Source: CAYONM01 sp964405325
GTDB taxonomy: Bacteria; Planctomycetota; UBA11346
Direction of reading: 5' to 3'
NCBI GenBank assembly: GCA_964405325.1
Contig: CAYONM010000066.1
Coordinates: forward strand, 1 to 16,018
DNA length: 16,018 bases
Part shown: positions 1 to 7,857 of the stretch, piece by piece
Layout of the letters: each line of letters starts with the position of its first letter
Position numbering within the stretch: position 1 is the first letter of the stretch
Made by a program: the position numbers and the translations under genes
Notes under the pieces: generated by a model
What the model was told of the DNA's origin: nothing
The model's database searches: none
What the model saw: only the letters and a program-made list of their open reading frames with translations

Positions 1-34
1 TCTGCGCCTCTGTGAGAAAATCATAAAAAGGTGA

Positions 35-406
35 TTTCCGGTAGGCCTGAGTAGTTACGCTGAGGCGACGGTGTTGGCAAGCGAATACGATCTGGTGTCG
101 GTGGATCGTGGGCTTGTCGTGACCGATCAGAACGGGGATATCCTGGTAGATTGGGATGATGTCCCTGAAGCGGATTACTTCCTGTTCAGCCGGCAGGTGT
201 CTGGTCAATCGGATCAGGTGATGGTCGTGCTGCTGCCAGCTGGATCTGTTTCCGACCTGGATCAGCAGGTGGAGTAGAGCAAGCAGTATCTGTACGATGT
301 CTATGCCGCATTGGCGAGTTTCTTGTCCAACTCGTGATGGTTTGATCTCGGAGAGCAGCTTGATGTTGGCCCCGACGAGCCCGTGATCGTTGGGGCCATT
401 GCATGA
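35..406 (+). pseudogene. decayed short gene upstream of the AraC regulator
   Basis: One frame stays coding-like from about 35 to the TGA at 404-406 but is interrupted by TAG at 275-277 and TGA at 335-337. The longest intact piece is a 68-codon frame from GTG at 71, with a beta-rich stretch (GLVVTDQNGDILVDWDDVP) and a hydrophobic strand (QVMVVLLPAG). After the stops the same frame reads SKQYLYDVYAALASFLSNS and then WFDLGEQLDVGPDEPVIVG, whose composition looks coding. The TAG could derive from CAG by one C-to-T change. The beta-strand pattern weakly recalls the C-terminal half of YcxB-like or PH-like domains, but I do not recognise the family. The alternative is a genuine small protein ending at 277 followed by chance open frame. 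No good ribosome-binding site precedes GTG 71. Confidence 0.4.
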
Positions 407-449
407 CTCGCGAGTTGCAAGGGGGGCGTCGTGGTGCTCAAATGGTGTT

Positions 450-1286
450 ATGCATGCCCTGGCTCCAATCATCGACCTGCCGGGTCTGCCCGGTCCGCTG
501 TGGATCGGGCGCAGCTGTCAGACTGACGACTCGCTGGTCCCAGCTGCCTGCGAGCCGGTGAAGCATCGGCGGACCTGGCTGCTGCTGGTCTGCGTTGATG
601 GCAGTATTCCGCTGCAACGGGAAGAGCAGATCGTTGATCTGGTGGCCGGTCAGGCGCTATTGCTGGAACATCCCTGCCCGGCTTTGAATCTCCGGCCCGA
701 TGCCGCTGCCTGGCAGGCCCTGCTCTTCGGTTTCATCGGCTTTGACGAATTGATCGATACCATGCAGCAGGAACAGGGTCGTTTCAGACTGCCGCTGGAT
801 GGTTGGGCGGTGCGGCAACTCTGGGCCTTGGCCGAGCAGCCGCCGGAACCGCTGGTTTTGGCGGCCGCGATGCGGCTGGTCAGCGGCGTGCTGGCCAATC
901 TGATCGAGCATAATTGCGATATCGGGCGGCGCGATGAAAGCAGCGAGCTGCTCCGGCGCGCGATCAGTCTGATCGAGAAGGCCATCGAGGGTGATGCGAA
1001 TATCGCCGCCATTGCCCAGGAATTGGCCGTGAGTCCGGGGCATTTCGCGCGCCATTTCCGCAGCCAGCTGGGCATGAGCCCCAGCCGCTATCTGAAGCAG
1101 CGGCGCATGCGTCGGGCTTGCGAATGGCTCAGATCGGCAGGTGCTGATATCAGTGATATTGCTGCTCGTTTGGGGTATCAGTCGGTGTCGTCCTTCGGTG
1201 CGGCCTTCAAGGAGGTGATCGGCCTGAGCCCGGCCGCCTATCGCGATAGCCGCAGCGTCCCCTTGTGGCGAGCTGGTGATGCCTGA
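450..1286 (+). CDS. AraC-family transcriptional regulator
   Basis: This is a 278-residue DNA-binding regulator with the usual AraC layout. The N-terminal sensing domain (about residues 40-100) has the cupin-like pattern WLLLVCVDGS, then VAGQALLLEHPCP, then WQALLFGFIGF. The C-terminal domain (about 168-265) carries two helix-turn-helix units: IAAIAQELAVSPGHFARHFR (about 185-204), and ISDIAARLGYQSVSSFGAAFK followed by GLSPAAYR. The frame is open from TTG 390, but ATG 450 gives the normal family length and the start of recognisable sequence. A purine-rich AAGGGGGG at 419-426 is too far from 450 to be a convincing ribosome-binding site, so the start is uncertain. The stop overlaps the start of the kinase gene by 8 nt, suggesting translational coupling. 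In PVC bacteria such regulators often sit beside sulfatase and glycan-use genes. The ligand here is unknown. Confidence 0.88.
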   Translation: MHALAPIIDLPGLPGPLWIGRSCQTDDSLVPAACEPVKHRRTWLLLVCVDGSIPLQREEQIVDLVAGQALLLEHPCPALNLRPDAAAWQALLFGFIGFDELIDTMQQEQGRFRLPLDGWAVRQLWALAEQPPEPLVLAAAMRLVSGVLANLIEHNCDIGRRDESSELLRRAISLIEKAIEGDANIAAIAQELAVSPGHFARHFRSQLGMSPSRYLKQRRMRRACEWLRSAGADISDIAARLGYQSVSSFGAAFKEVIGLSPAAYRDSRSVPLWRAGDA

Positions 1287-2283
1287 GCGCGTCGCGCCGC
1301 TCGGAAGCCGGCTCGCGGCGACTGACCCACTTCGGCCTGCCCTGGCTGGCGACCCGATTGACAAGTCGGATGCCGAAATCGAGGTCCTTCTGCGTGGCGA
1401 TGAGCTGATTCCACGGTATCGTATTCGCGCCGCGATCGGCCATGGCGGCATGGCGCGTATCCTGCGGGCGCACGATGCTCATCTCGACCGGGAGGTGGCG
1501 ATCAAATGCGCCGACGCCTCCTCGGCAACTGCACTGGCTGCGCTGCGCCGGGAGCAGCAGACCCTGGCTGCCTTGAATCATGGCAACATCATTGCCGTTC
1601 TCGATGCCGGTGTTGCCGATGCTGGTCTGGTATGGCACAGCCTGCCATTGATCGACGGGCCAAGCATCGCTTCGGACATGCCGCGTCTTCAGGCGCTACC
1701 GGCACGGCAACTGTGCAATGTGCTCCTGCCCATTGCCGAGGCCCTGGTTCATGCCCATGCCAAGGGAAGGCTGCACAACGATGTCTCGCCGAACAACATC
1801 CTGCTGGGGCGCGAATCGGGCGTGGTGCTGCTGGATTGGGGCAGCGCCACCCGTCTCGGTGACGGGGTCCGGCCCGACCGGGTCACCTCCAGCTATACCG
1901 CACCCGAGGTCCTGCAGGGAGGAGCTCCTTGCGAGACGAGCGATCTCTATGCCCTGGCCGCGGTTATCAGCCATGTCCTGACCGGTCGGCGTGCCTTGCC
2001 CGATCAGCGTCTGTCCTGGCGACAAGCTCCCGCCACGTTGCGAGCGGTCCTGCAGAAGGCTTTGCGTGGCGATCCCGCGCAACGCTATACCAGCATGGCG
2101 GCATTTGCCGGTGATTTACGCGCGGTGGTGGTGGATGAACCGGTCAGCGCTCGGCCCGAACACAGCTGGCAAAAAGCCTGGCGTCGGGTCCGCAAGCATC
2201 CTGGCACCAGCGTGGCCATTGCTATGACCATGGCTTCCTTGTTCCTGGTTGCTGGTTTGGTTTGGCGGCAATGGCAGAAATGA
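1279..2283 (+). CDS. membrane-anchored Hanks-type Ser/Thr protein kinase, truncated after its transmembrane helix
   Basis: The kinase domain spans about residues 45-285. It has a glycine loop GHGGMA (about 54-59), the ATP-binding lysine in VAIK (about K76), a catalytic loop HNDVSPNN (about 166-173), DWG in place of DFG (about 186-188) and APE (about 208-210). The catalytic Asp and Asn are present. Asn replaces the usual Arg of HRD, and Ser replaces the usual Lys two residues after the catalytic Asp, as in the HRDVSP subgroup of bacterial kinases. A single transmembrane helix (about 312-330, SVAIAMTMASLFLVAGLVW) follows. The TGA at 2281-2283 comes only five codons later. Reading continues in the same frame into an extracytoplasmic domain (next entry), so the gene was probably once a one-piece receptor kinase. 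The remaining product could still be a working anchored kinase. GTG 1276 is an alternative start, and both overlap the AraC stop. Confidence 0.85.
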   Translation: MPERVAPLGSRLAATDPLRPALAGDPIDKSDAEIEVLLRGDELIPRYRIRAAIGHGGMARILRAHDAHLDREVAIKCADASSATALAALRREQQTLAALNHGNIIAVLDAGVADAGLVWHSLPLIDGPSIASDMPRLQALPARQLCNVLLPIAEALVHAHAKGRLHNDVSPNNILLGRESGVVLLDWGSATRLGDGVRPDRVTSSYTAPEVLQGGAPCETSDLYALAAVISHVLTGRRALPDQRLSWRQAPATLRAVLQKALRGDPAQRYTSMAAFAGDLRAVVVDEPVSARPEHSWQKAWRRVRKHPGTSVAIAMTMASLFLVAGLVWRQWQK

Positions 2284-3788
2284 CAACGAGATTGGCATCC
2301 GGCTTTTGCCCAGGATTTCCAGGAAGAGCATCAGCTCGATCACTGGTTGGGCCGTGCTTATCCTTTATGGGATCAGGACAAACGGGTGGCCATGCCAGGC
2401 AGCGGCCCCCGTAGCCCCTGGCGCTTGGGTGCCGCTGGCCTGGAATGGCAGTGGACCGAGGCCTGGAGCGGCGCGGTCACGCTACGGACCAAGGCGGCTT
2501 TTGCCTCGGATCTCCGTTTACGATTCACGGTCACTCCTTTGGCCAACAACAACAATATCAATTGTTTCATCGGCGAGAATCGCTTCGACGGCTGGACGCT
2601 GCACATCGGTGGTTTTGGCGAAGCCGACGGCGTGGCGCTGACCGATGGCCGACTGGATGTGATGCTGCCGGTGGCGCGGGCACGCTTGCCCCAGGCGCTG
2701 ACGGTGGGGCAGGCCCATCGCATCGAAGTCAGTTTGGTTGGTGCGGATATCCGGGTGCTGATCGATGATCATCAGGTGCTGTACTACCGCGACCTCCGCT
2801 ACCTCGCCGATCGGGGGCTGCAGCCGGTCGGAATCGAGTGCGCCCAGAATCGTCTGCGGGTCCACCGCGTGCAGGTCGATCGTTTGGCCGCATCGCCGGT
2901 GGTCTCGGTGATTGCCGTGGCTGGTCGCCTGTTGGTCTTGGAGGATTTTGCGGCCGCCACCAATGAGTTGCGAGCCCTGCCCTGGTCGCGGCTGACGCCG
3001 CAGCAGGCGGCTTGGGCCCGTTTCCAGTTGGCCTGGTGCCATTGGCAACAGCAGGACCTGTCGTCGGCCTTGGCCATGTGGCGGCAGCTGCAGAATGATC
3101 CTTCCGCGCCAGAGGAGTGGCGGGTGCTGGCCTGCTGGCAGGAGGTACGGCAACTCGCTTGGCCTGATGATGAGTTGCGCATCCGAGTATTGATCAAACG
3201 GATGCACACCTGGAATCCGGAACCGATCCTGCTGCGCATTCTCTTCGACCATCTCTCTGCCAGCACCATGGTGAACTTTCAGGCCTCGTGGCGTATGCAC
3301 GAAACCATTCGTGATCTGCATCGTATCGGTGATTGGTTCGCCGAGTGGATTATCCTGCTGCGCTTCGATGAGCAGCAGGTGCTGCATTCGCTCGCGGCGC
3401 TCGGTCGTTGGATGCGGGTGATCCAAGCGTATTTGTTGACAGCGGAATTTCACGATCAGGTGCAGGCGATTCATCCCGACCTGCTGGCTAGTATTGCCCC
3501 CAACAGGCCGGCGACAGCGACCAACAGAACAATCAGGTCCGTAGGGGATACCTGCCGCCACTTTTTGGCATTCGCACCATCGATGCCGACCAGAGCCGTG
3601 CCGTCGAAGCGGCCTTGCCGGGTCCGCCGGTCGACTTGTTGCGCGGGATGCCGCCACTCCAAGCCATGGAGCTGGCCGTTGAGACCATTCTACAACGTGC
3701 GTTATCGGCAGAGCCGCGTTCGGCGGATATCGAAGCCTGGATCCATCTGTTGCGAAGCGCGCCGCTTTCATCAGTATCGATGATATGA
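2284..3788 (+). pseudogene. detached extracytoplasmic half of the receptor kinase (lectin-like plus helical repeat region), frameshifted
   Basis: Directly after the kinase TGA the same frame continues as QRDWHPAFAQDFQEEHQLDH and stays open to 3783. From about 2440 to 2880 it encodes a beta-sandwich resembling concanavalin-like or DUF1080-type domains: WSGAVTLRTKAAF, FDGWTLHIGGFG, HRIEVSLVGADIRVLIDDH. From about 2930 it is helical and Trp/Leu-rich, TPR-like (ARFQLAWCHWQQQDLSSALA). Near 3498 coding quality moves from this frame to the -1 frame, which reads QQAGDSDQQNNQV, then RAVEAALPGPPVDLLRGM, then ADIEAWIHLLRSAP before a stop at 3786-3788. One missing C in the five-C run at 3497-3501 would explain the shift. 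Homology seems to end near 3766, where a sulfatase fragment begins. Without repair, a separate start (for example ATG 2347 or 2395) would give at most an intact frame to 3783 with a nonsense tail. Confidence 0.7.
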
Positions 3789-4078
3789 ATAACTGGATGG
3801 GTGCGCTCGGCGTGAGTCCGCAGATCAAGACGCCGAACCTGGATCAACTGGCGCAGGAGGGGATGCTCTTCCACAATGCGCATGATAATTATACGCGCTG
3901 TTTCCAATCACGCGCCAGCTTCATGAGCGGTCTGTGGCCGAAAACCATCGGGGCTGGTGACGAACTCAAAGGCGCGGAGGCAGTGATCGCCCGAGCGCGC
4001 GAGCTGGGAGCCCATCGATGGTGCGCGTCGCTATCGCTTGACCCGTTCGGTGGATGCCGCGTTCGGGCATGTCGATGA
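3767..4078 (+). pseudogene. sulfatase remnant, both ends missing
   Basis: The frame reads FISIDDMNNWMGALG, then TPNLDQLAQEGMLFHNAH and CFQSRASFMSGLWP. This is the N-terminal signature of type I sulfatases: the metal-binding DD, the TPNLD motif, and the site of the formylglycine cysteine. The residues normally before FISIDD, including the start, are absent. The preceding sequence belongs to the kinase tail in another frame, so this is a fusion junction near 3766. At the active-site signature C-x-P-S-R the Pro is Gln (C-F-Q-S-R); maturation by the usual enzyme would be doubtful even in a full-length copy. Recognisable sulfatase sequence fades after about 3955, and the frame closes at 4078 with non-homologous residues. 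A family member is normally over 450 residues, so this cannot be active. An ATG at 3785 could start a 97-residue peptide. Confidence 0.72.
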
Positions 4079-4175
4079 TGTCATTATCGATGATATTCGG
4101 CAGTTATATTATCGCGATCGTGGTCTGGATACCAATGCGACATATAACTTCCGGGTCGAGGCCTTGGATGAATAG
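3987..4175 (+). pseudogene. C-terminal scrap of a fibronectin type III-like protein
   Basis: A frame different from the sulfatase remnant reads ARRYRLTRSVDAAFGHVDDV and then YYRDRGLDTNATYNFRVEALDE before TAG at 4173-4175. The ending, with Tyr-x-D-x-G-L followed by TYNFRVEALD, matches the last two strands of a fibronectin type III domain (pattern YxDxGLxxxTxYxYRVxAxD). There is no start or ribosome-binding site, and the frame is closed upstream at 3984-3986. It is most simply the tail of a larger secreted protein left by a deletion that also removed most of the sulfatase. It is recognised only by motif. Confidence 0.45.
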
Positions 4176-4191
4176 AGAGCGGTGATGGCAA

Positions 4192-4710
4192 TCAGGTCGT
4201 CTTTTTGCTGCGTCGCCGCTGTGGTTTTGTTGCCGACAGGTTCTTCAGGGTGGACTGCAGTTTGCTGGCAGCATCATCGTTGACGTGTACCGCGTCCACT
4301 TCACCACCCTGGCCGTACAGGAAGGCCAGGGTGCTGGCTTCCAGTTCGCCATCGCAGAGGCAGAACAGGGCTGGTTCGTGTGCTCGAAAATGAACGCGCA
4401 GGTTCTCCAAGGACGGGTCTTCGAAGCCGGCATGATGCAGGGCGTCGCTCGCGGTTTGCGCAGCGGCGCTGTCGTGGTCCTTGGCCAGAGGGCCCAGGGC
4501 GCACAGGCGCAGGATGGGGTCGAGCATTTCTCCGCCTTCGCGAGAGGTGTGGATGATGGCAGGATTTTTCATGCTGCCATCGGCGGCAGGTATGCTGATG
4601 GTGTCGGCCAGATGAGTCAGGCGTAGGTTGTTCAGTTGATTCATGATGCGGGTCCGGGCGTGCTCGGCTTCGATGGCACTCCGGAAGGTAAAGACGAGCA
4701 GTTCGTGCAT
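4192..4710 (-). CDS. DUF1269-family protein without the usual central membrane segment
   Basis: The 172-residue product starts MHELLVFTFRSAIEAEHART and later has DPSLENLRVHFRAHEPALFC and YGQGGEVDAVHVNDDAASKL. These correspond to the two conserved halves of DUF1269 proteins: an N-terminal strand-helix unit, and a C-terminal unit in which a helix precedes a hydrophobic SALFVLV-type strand and a final GG...L.....A.L motif. Members usually carry a glycine-rich hydrophobic hairpin between the halves. Here that stretch is replaced by a polar, Ala-rich linker (about residues 60-95), so the protein looks soluble. The C-terminus is very basic (QRRRSKK). The start is well supported by AGGAG seven bases upstream (4718-4722 on the plus strand). 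Function of the family is unknown. The gene looks intact although it lies among remnants. Confidence 0.75.
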   Translation of the reverse strand: MHELLVFTFRSAIEAEHARTRIMNQLNNLRLTHLADTISIPAADGSMKNPAIIHTSREGGEMLDPILRLCALGPLAKDHDSAAAQTASDALHHAGFEDPSLENLRVHFRAHEPALFCLCDGELEASTLAFLYGQGGEVDAVHVNDDAASKLQSTLKNLSATKPQRRRSKKTT

Positions 4711-4779
4711 GAGCGGGCTCCTATACGAGTATACGCGCCAGCGAGTCCTTTGGCCACTGTTTGATGCTGAGAACCGGTG

Positions 4780-5067
4780 TCATTGGTGTTGCCGACGATA
4801 TGCGGTCGGGGTCTGGCCAGTTGCGTTGCGAAAGGCGCGACTGAAGTAGTAGGAAGAAGCATAGCCGCATCGGCTGGCCACTTCACCAATGGGAAGCTGG
4901 CTGTGCAACAGTAGTCTTTGGGCCTGGTGCAGGCGCAATTCAGCCAGATGTCGCATCGGGGCTACCCCCACAGCCTCCAGGAACAGGCTATGCAAGTGGG
5001 ATTGCGAGCAGTCAGCACAGCTTGCCAATTCGCTACGGCTGATTAGAAGCCGAGGCTGCGAGAACAA
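4780..5067 (-). pseudogene. AraC-family regulator reduced to its DNA-binding domain
   Basis: The 95 codons from TTG 5067 encode nearly only the AraC double helix-turn-helix: ISRSELASCADCSQSHLHSL (first unit), then IGEVASRCGYASSYYFSRAF followed by GQTPTAYRR (second unit). Full AraC proteins are about 250-300 residues, so the ligand-binding part is missing. The frame is open upstream only to 5094, where it meets a stop. The whole upstream part lies in the long inverted repeat at 5035-5113, so the truncation coincides with that hairpin. No ribosome-binding site is visible for TTG 5067. The remnant ends 69 nt before the DUF1269-like gene on the same strand. A stand-alone DNA-binding domain protein is possible but less likely. 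Confidence 0.7.
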
Positions 5068-5113
5068 CTTTTTCTTTACGAAGTTCTCGCAGCCTCAGCT
5101 TCTAATCAGCCGT
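5035..5113. repeat. long hairpin element 1 (31-bp arms, 17-nt loop)
   Basis: Arms 5035-5065 and 5083-5113 are complementary at 30 of 31 positions, around the loop 5066-5082. One arm overlaps the final codons and stop of the propeller gene (stop 5106-5108, minus strand). The other arm lies inside the AraC remnant. The core from AGAAGC (5045) to GCTTCT (5103) is related to the hairpin at 13758-13810. No T-run follows either arm, so it is not a textbook intrinsic terminator, though it could protect a 3' end. Confidence 0.85.
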
Positions 5114-7730
5114 TGCCCACTGACTGCAAGCTGATCACCAGGTCCTGGTGGCCGTCGACTGCAGTAATGACACCAGTTTCCTGTTCATAATCGACCTGCG
5201 CCTCCGCTTGATCCACCCAGAACTGGAGCTGGAGCGCTTGTCCGCCCCGGACAGCCTGTATGCGAACCGTGCGTAGGATCGGTTCCGGCGGCGTTGTCGA
5301 GGCGATACGGATGAAGTTGATCTTGTTGTTGGTCGCTTCGCCGTTCGGACTGGTGAGAGTCAGGCGACCATCCGCGACTTGCACGAGCACGTCTGTCACC
5401 TCCACCGGACCACCGATCGCGGCGGTGTCGCCTTCCAGTACGATAGTCCCCTCAGCGGCGATGGCATGGGCCTCGGTATAATCCGGATCGTAGGCGGTGA
5501 GCTGAAGATAATAGCTGCCATTGGGCAGGGCGATCTCCCACACGTGCTCGCCTTTCCACTGCAGGTGGTTGAAGGTATTCAGGCGTTGATCAGAAATCCG
5601 ATTCCGGTCGCGTGCGTTGTCGCTGTTGTCGTTGTTCCAGCCGTACTGCTGACCGTTGCCACGATCGCCGAAAGCGGCGCCGGTATCAGCCAGATAGCCG
5701 CTGGGGACGTCCGCTCCCTCTGGCTGGAAGTTGATTTGGATGCTGTAATCGATGAAGCGCACGCTGCGCGTGGTCGCGGCCATGGCATTGCCGGTAGTGG
5801 AGGAATCACGCACGCCCTCCACGGTCAGCTGATAGGTGACGCCGCTGGTCAGGCTCCTGGTCTGCAGCCGTACGCTGCTGCCGTTGGCCTGCCGTTCTGC
5901 GCTGACGATGTCGATGGATGGCTGCAATCGATAATGAGCGGTATTCTCGGCGCTGTCTTTATCGAGCACCTCGTCGAAGACGAGTTGGATGCTCTCGCTG
6001 GTCACCGCCTCGACGCTCAGCAGAATCGGCGGCTGCTCATCAGCAGCAATGCGATAGTCCCGTTGGGTCACCGGACTGGCCGCCAGGCCGCTGGCATAGG
6101 CACGGGCCTTGATGGTCACGGTTCCGAGGTGATTCAAGGTGATGGGACTGGTGTAGGGAGGGGAGTCGGTGCCGGGCTCGCTGCCATCGGTGGTGTAGCG
6201 GATGGTTGCGCCAGCCGGGGCGCTGGTCATCTGGACGAGCACCGAGCCGACGTAATCACCGCTGGCCGGATCGATCAGGGGTGCCACCGCCGCCGTCAGT
6301 TCCGGTGCGATCACGGTGAAGAAGGCGTCTTTGGTGCCGCCACCAGCCTGGGCTTGGATGGCGTCGTGGGTATAATGTATGTTGGTACCATTGATGTTGG
6401 CCTGACCGCCCCAAGCGAAACGGGGGCTGCCATCGGCCAGGGTGCGGGCGTCAACACCATAGGAGACGCCGAGCGCGGTCCGGGTGCAGAACAGGCGGGT
6501 CGTCAGATCTTGGCTCATGACCAGCATATAGGCGCCGCCTTCGTAATCCTCGATGGCCGAGAACGGTACCGGATTGATCGCCACCTCACCGGTTTTGGGT
6601 GTGTAGCGATCGGGAATAGGCAGATGCGCGGCGGCGGCGCCGACCAGGTAGACCCGGCCCTCGGCATCGGCAGTGATCTGGTAGGGCTTGAGGGAATTGC
6701 CTTTGCCGTCGTTTTTACGAGCACAGAACTGCTGCCCAGCCAGATAGGCGCCAGTGGCAGGTTCATAGCGGGCGAAAAAGGTCTTGTGCTCGGATTTGGT
6801 ATCGTACCAATTATGGAACATGTCGCCCTTCACGATGGTGGCAGCCTGATTGATATCAAAGGGATCGTAGCGGAACATATGGTTGCCGCCGGCAACTTCG
6901 AAGGCCGCGTAAAGTTTGCCATCGCGTCCAACATCGATGCAGATGCCACGGTTGTCGGCCATGTTGTTGGTCGGTGCGTTGAGCCAATCCGGCGAATCGC
7001 GATCCGAACTCCAATCGTAGGCAGTCCATTTCACCGCACCATCGTAGCCGCAACCGCGCATGTAGGAGATCTGGACCGGATAGGTCTTATTGTCGTACCA
7101 GGAGCTGGCCTGACGCCAGCCCAGAAAACAGATGGTGCGGCTGGCACCATCGATGGCCACATCTAGCGTGTGCCGATGGCCGGCAATGATCCGTTCCGGA
7201 TCACCTTCGGCATTGAACAGATGCATCCTGCTGTCAGGGGTCTCCGAATTAGGTTCCAGCTCATCGGTCACCAGCGCCACGCTGACGCCGTTGCCGGTGG
7301 CATCGCAACGACGTACATTGGCCAGTTGCTTATGCCAATGCACGCTGCCGGCAGCGGGATCCAATTTGAAGAAGCCATCGCCCCAGGCGGCGATGTACAG
7401 GTTGTCGGCATCATCGCAGACCACATCCAAGAGCTGATCCGCCAGGCGGGTCAGCGACAGCACGCTGCGGCCATCCGGCGCCAGGCGGATCACCACGCCC
7501 TGGCTGCTGCCATTCGCCGAGGACAACCACGTTTCCTGAATGCCGGGCACCTGGTAGTCCGGCAGGTTGGCGACCAGCACGATGGTGCCATTGGATTGGA
7601 TGGCGACACCGCGGACCGCCTCGCTGCTGGTGGCCCCGCCCAGATAGCTGGAAGCCCGGAAGTCGAATTCAGTTGCACTGGTCAGAGCAATAGATCCGAG
7701 CAGGACGACGAGCAGGCGCAGGTACCGCAT
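5106..7730 (-). CDS. large exported propeller / chitobiase-C-like / Ig-like / malectin-like protein
   Basis: The product has 874 residues and begins with a signal peptide (MRYLRLLVVLLGSIALTSA). Residues about 22-475 look like a beta-propeller, with repeated units such as VAIQSNGTIVLVA, VCDDADNLYIAAWG and ITADAEGRVYLVGA. Residues about 482-562 match the chitobiase/beta-hexosaminidase C-terminal-like fold (GATIRYTTDGSEP, TIKARAYASG). About 565-660 is an Ig-like domain of the SbsA or Big_5 type (IQLVFDEVLDKDSAENTAHY). About 662-812 is malectin-like (INFQPEG, WEIALPNGSYYLQL, NKINFIRIAS), suggesting carbohydrate binding. No membrane anchor or sorting signal is seen at the C-terminus. The start is supported by GGAGG eight bases upstream of ATG. 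It probably acts outside the cytoplasm, and its substrate is unknown. The stop codon sits inside hairpin element 1. Confidence 0.88.
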   Translation of the reverse strand: MRYLRLLVVLLGSIALTSATEFDFRASSYLGGATSSEAVRGVAIQSNGTIVLVANLPDYQVPGIQETWLSSANGSSQGVVIRLAPDGRSVLSLTRLADQLLDVVCDDADNLYIAAWGDGFFKLDPAAGSVHWHKQLANVRRCDATGNGVSVALVTDELEPNSETPDSRMHLFNAEGDPERIIAGHRHTLDVAIDGASRTICFLGWRQASSWYDNKTYPVQISYMRGCGYDGAVKWTAYDWSSDRDSPDWLNAPTNNMADNRGICIDVGRDGKLYAAFEVAGGNHMFRYDPFDINQAATIVKGDMFHNWYDTKSEHKTFFARYEPATGAYLAGQQFCARKNDGKGNSLKPYQITADAEGRVYLVGAAAAHLPIPDRYTPKTGEVAINPVPFSAIEDYEGGAYMLVMSQDLTTRLFCTRTALGVSYGVDARTLADGSPRFAWGGQANINGTNIHYTHDAIQAQAGGGTKDAFFTVIAPELTAAVAPLIDPASGDYVGSVLVQMTSAPAGATIRYTTDGSEPGTDSPPYTSPITLNHLGTVTIKARAYASGLAASPVTQRDYRIAADEQPPILLSVEAVTSESIQLVFDEVLDKDSAENTAHYRLQPSIDIVSAERQANGSSVRLQTRSLTSGVTYQLTVEGVRDSSTTGNAMAATTRSVRFIDYSIQINFQPEGADVPSGYLADTGAAFGDRGNGQQYGWNNDNSDNARDRNRISDQRLNTFNHLQWKGEHVWEIALPNGSYYLQLTAYDPDYTEAHAIAAEGTIVLEGDTAAIGGPVEVTDVLVQVADGRLTLTSPNGEATNNKINFIRIASTTPPEPILRTVRIQAVRGGQALQLQFWVDQAEAQVDYEQETGVITAVDGHQDLVISLQSVGNG

Positions 7731-7857
7731 GATGATATCCTCCAGACACCAGTTTCGGTCACCTCAATGCTATTCTCAATACCATTAATCACCTGGACCG
7801 TGGCGCGTACCAGACACGACGGCTCGGCGATCATTCCGGTGGTAAGGGTGCGGAAAG

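Noticed and set aside
2281..2283. TGA read as selenocysteine or tryptophan (recoding)
   Set aside because: All intact genes here end in TGA (1284, 4192, 5106, 8176, 13685, 14100), so TGA is a normal stop. No convincing selenocysteine-insertion hairpin follows, and a second lesion downstream favours decay.
2518..3828. 436-codon minus-strand frame opposite the kinase tail
   Set aside because: The plus strand shows domain-like sequence continuous with the kinase. The minus frame is His/Gln/Arg-rich without motifs.
5379..7166. 595-codon plus-strand frame opposite the propeller gene
   Set aside because: It is low-complexity Gly/Ala/Ile/Asp sequence typical of an antisense shadow. The minus-strand gene has a signal peptide, a ribosome-binding site and domains.
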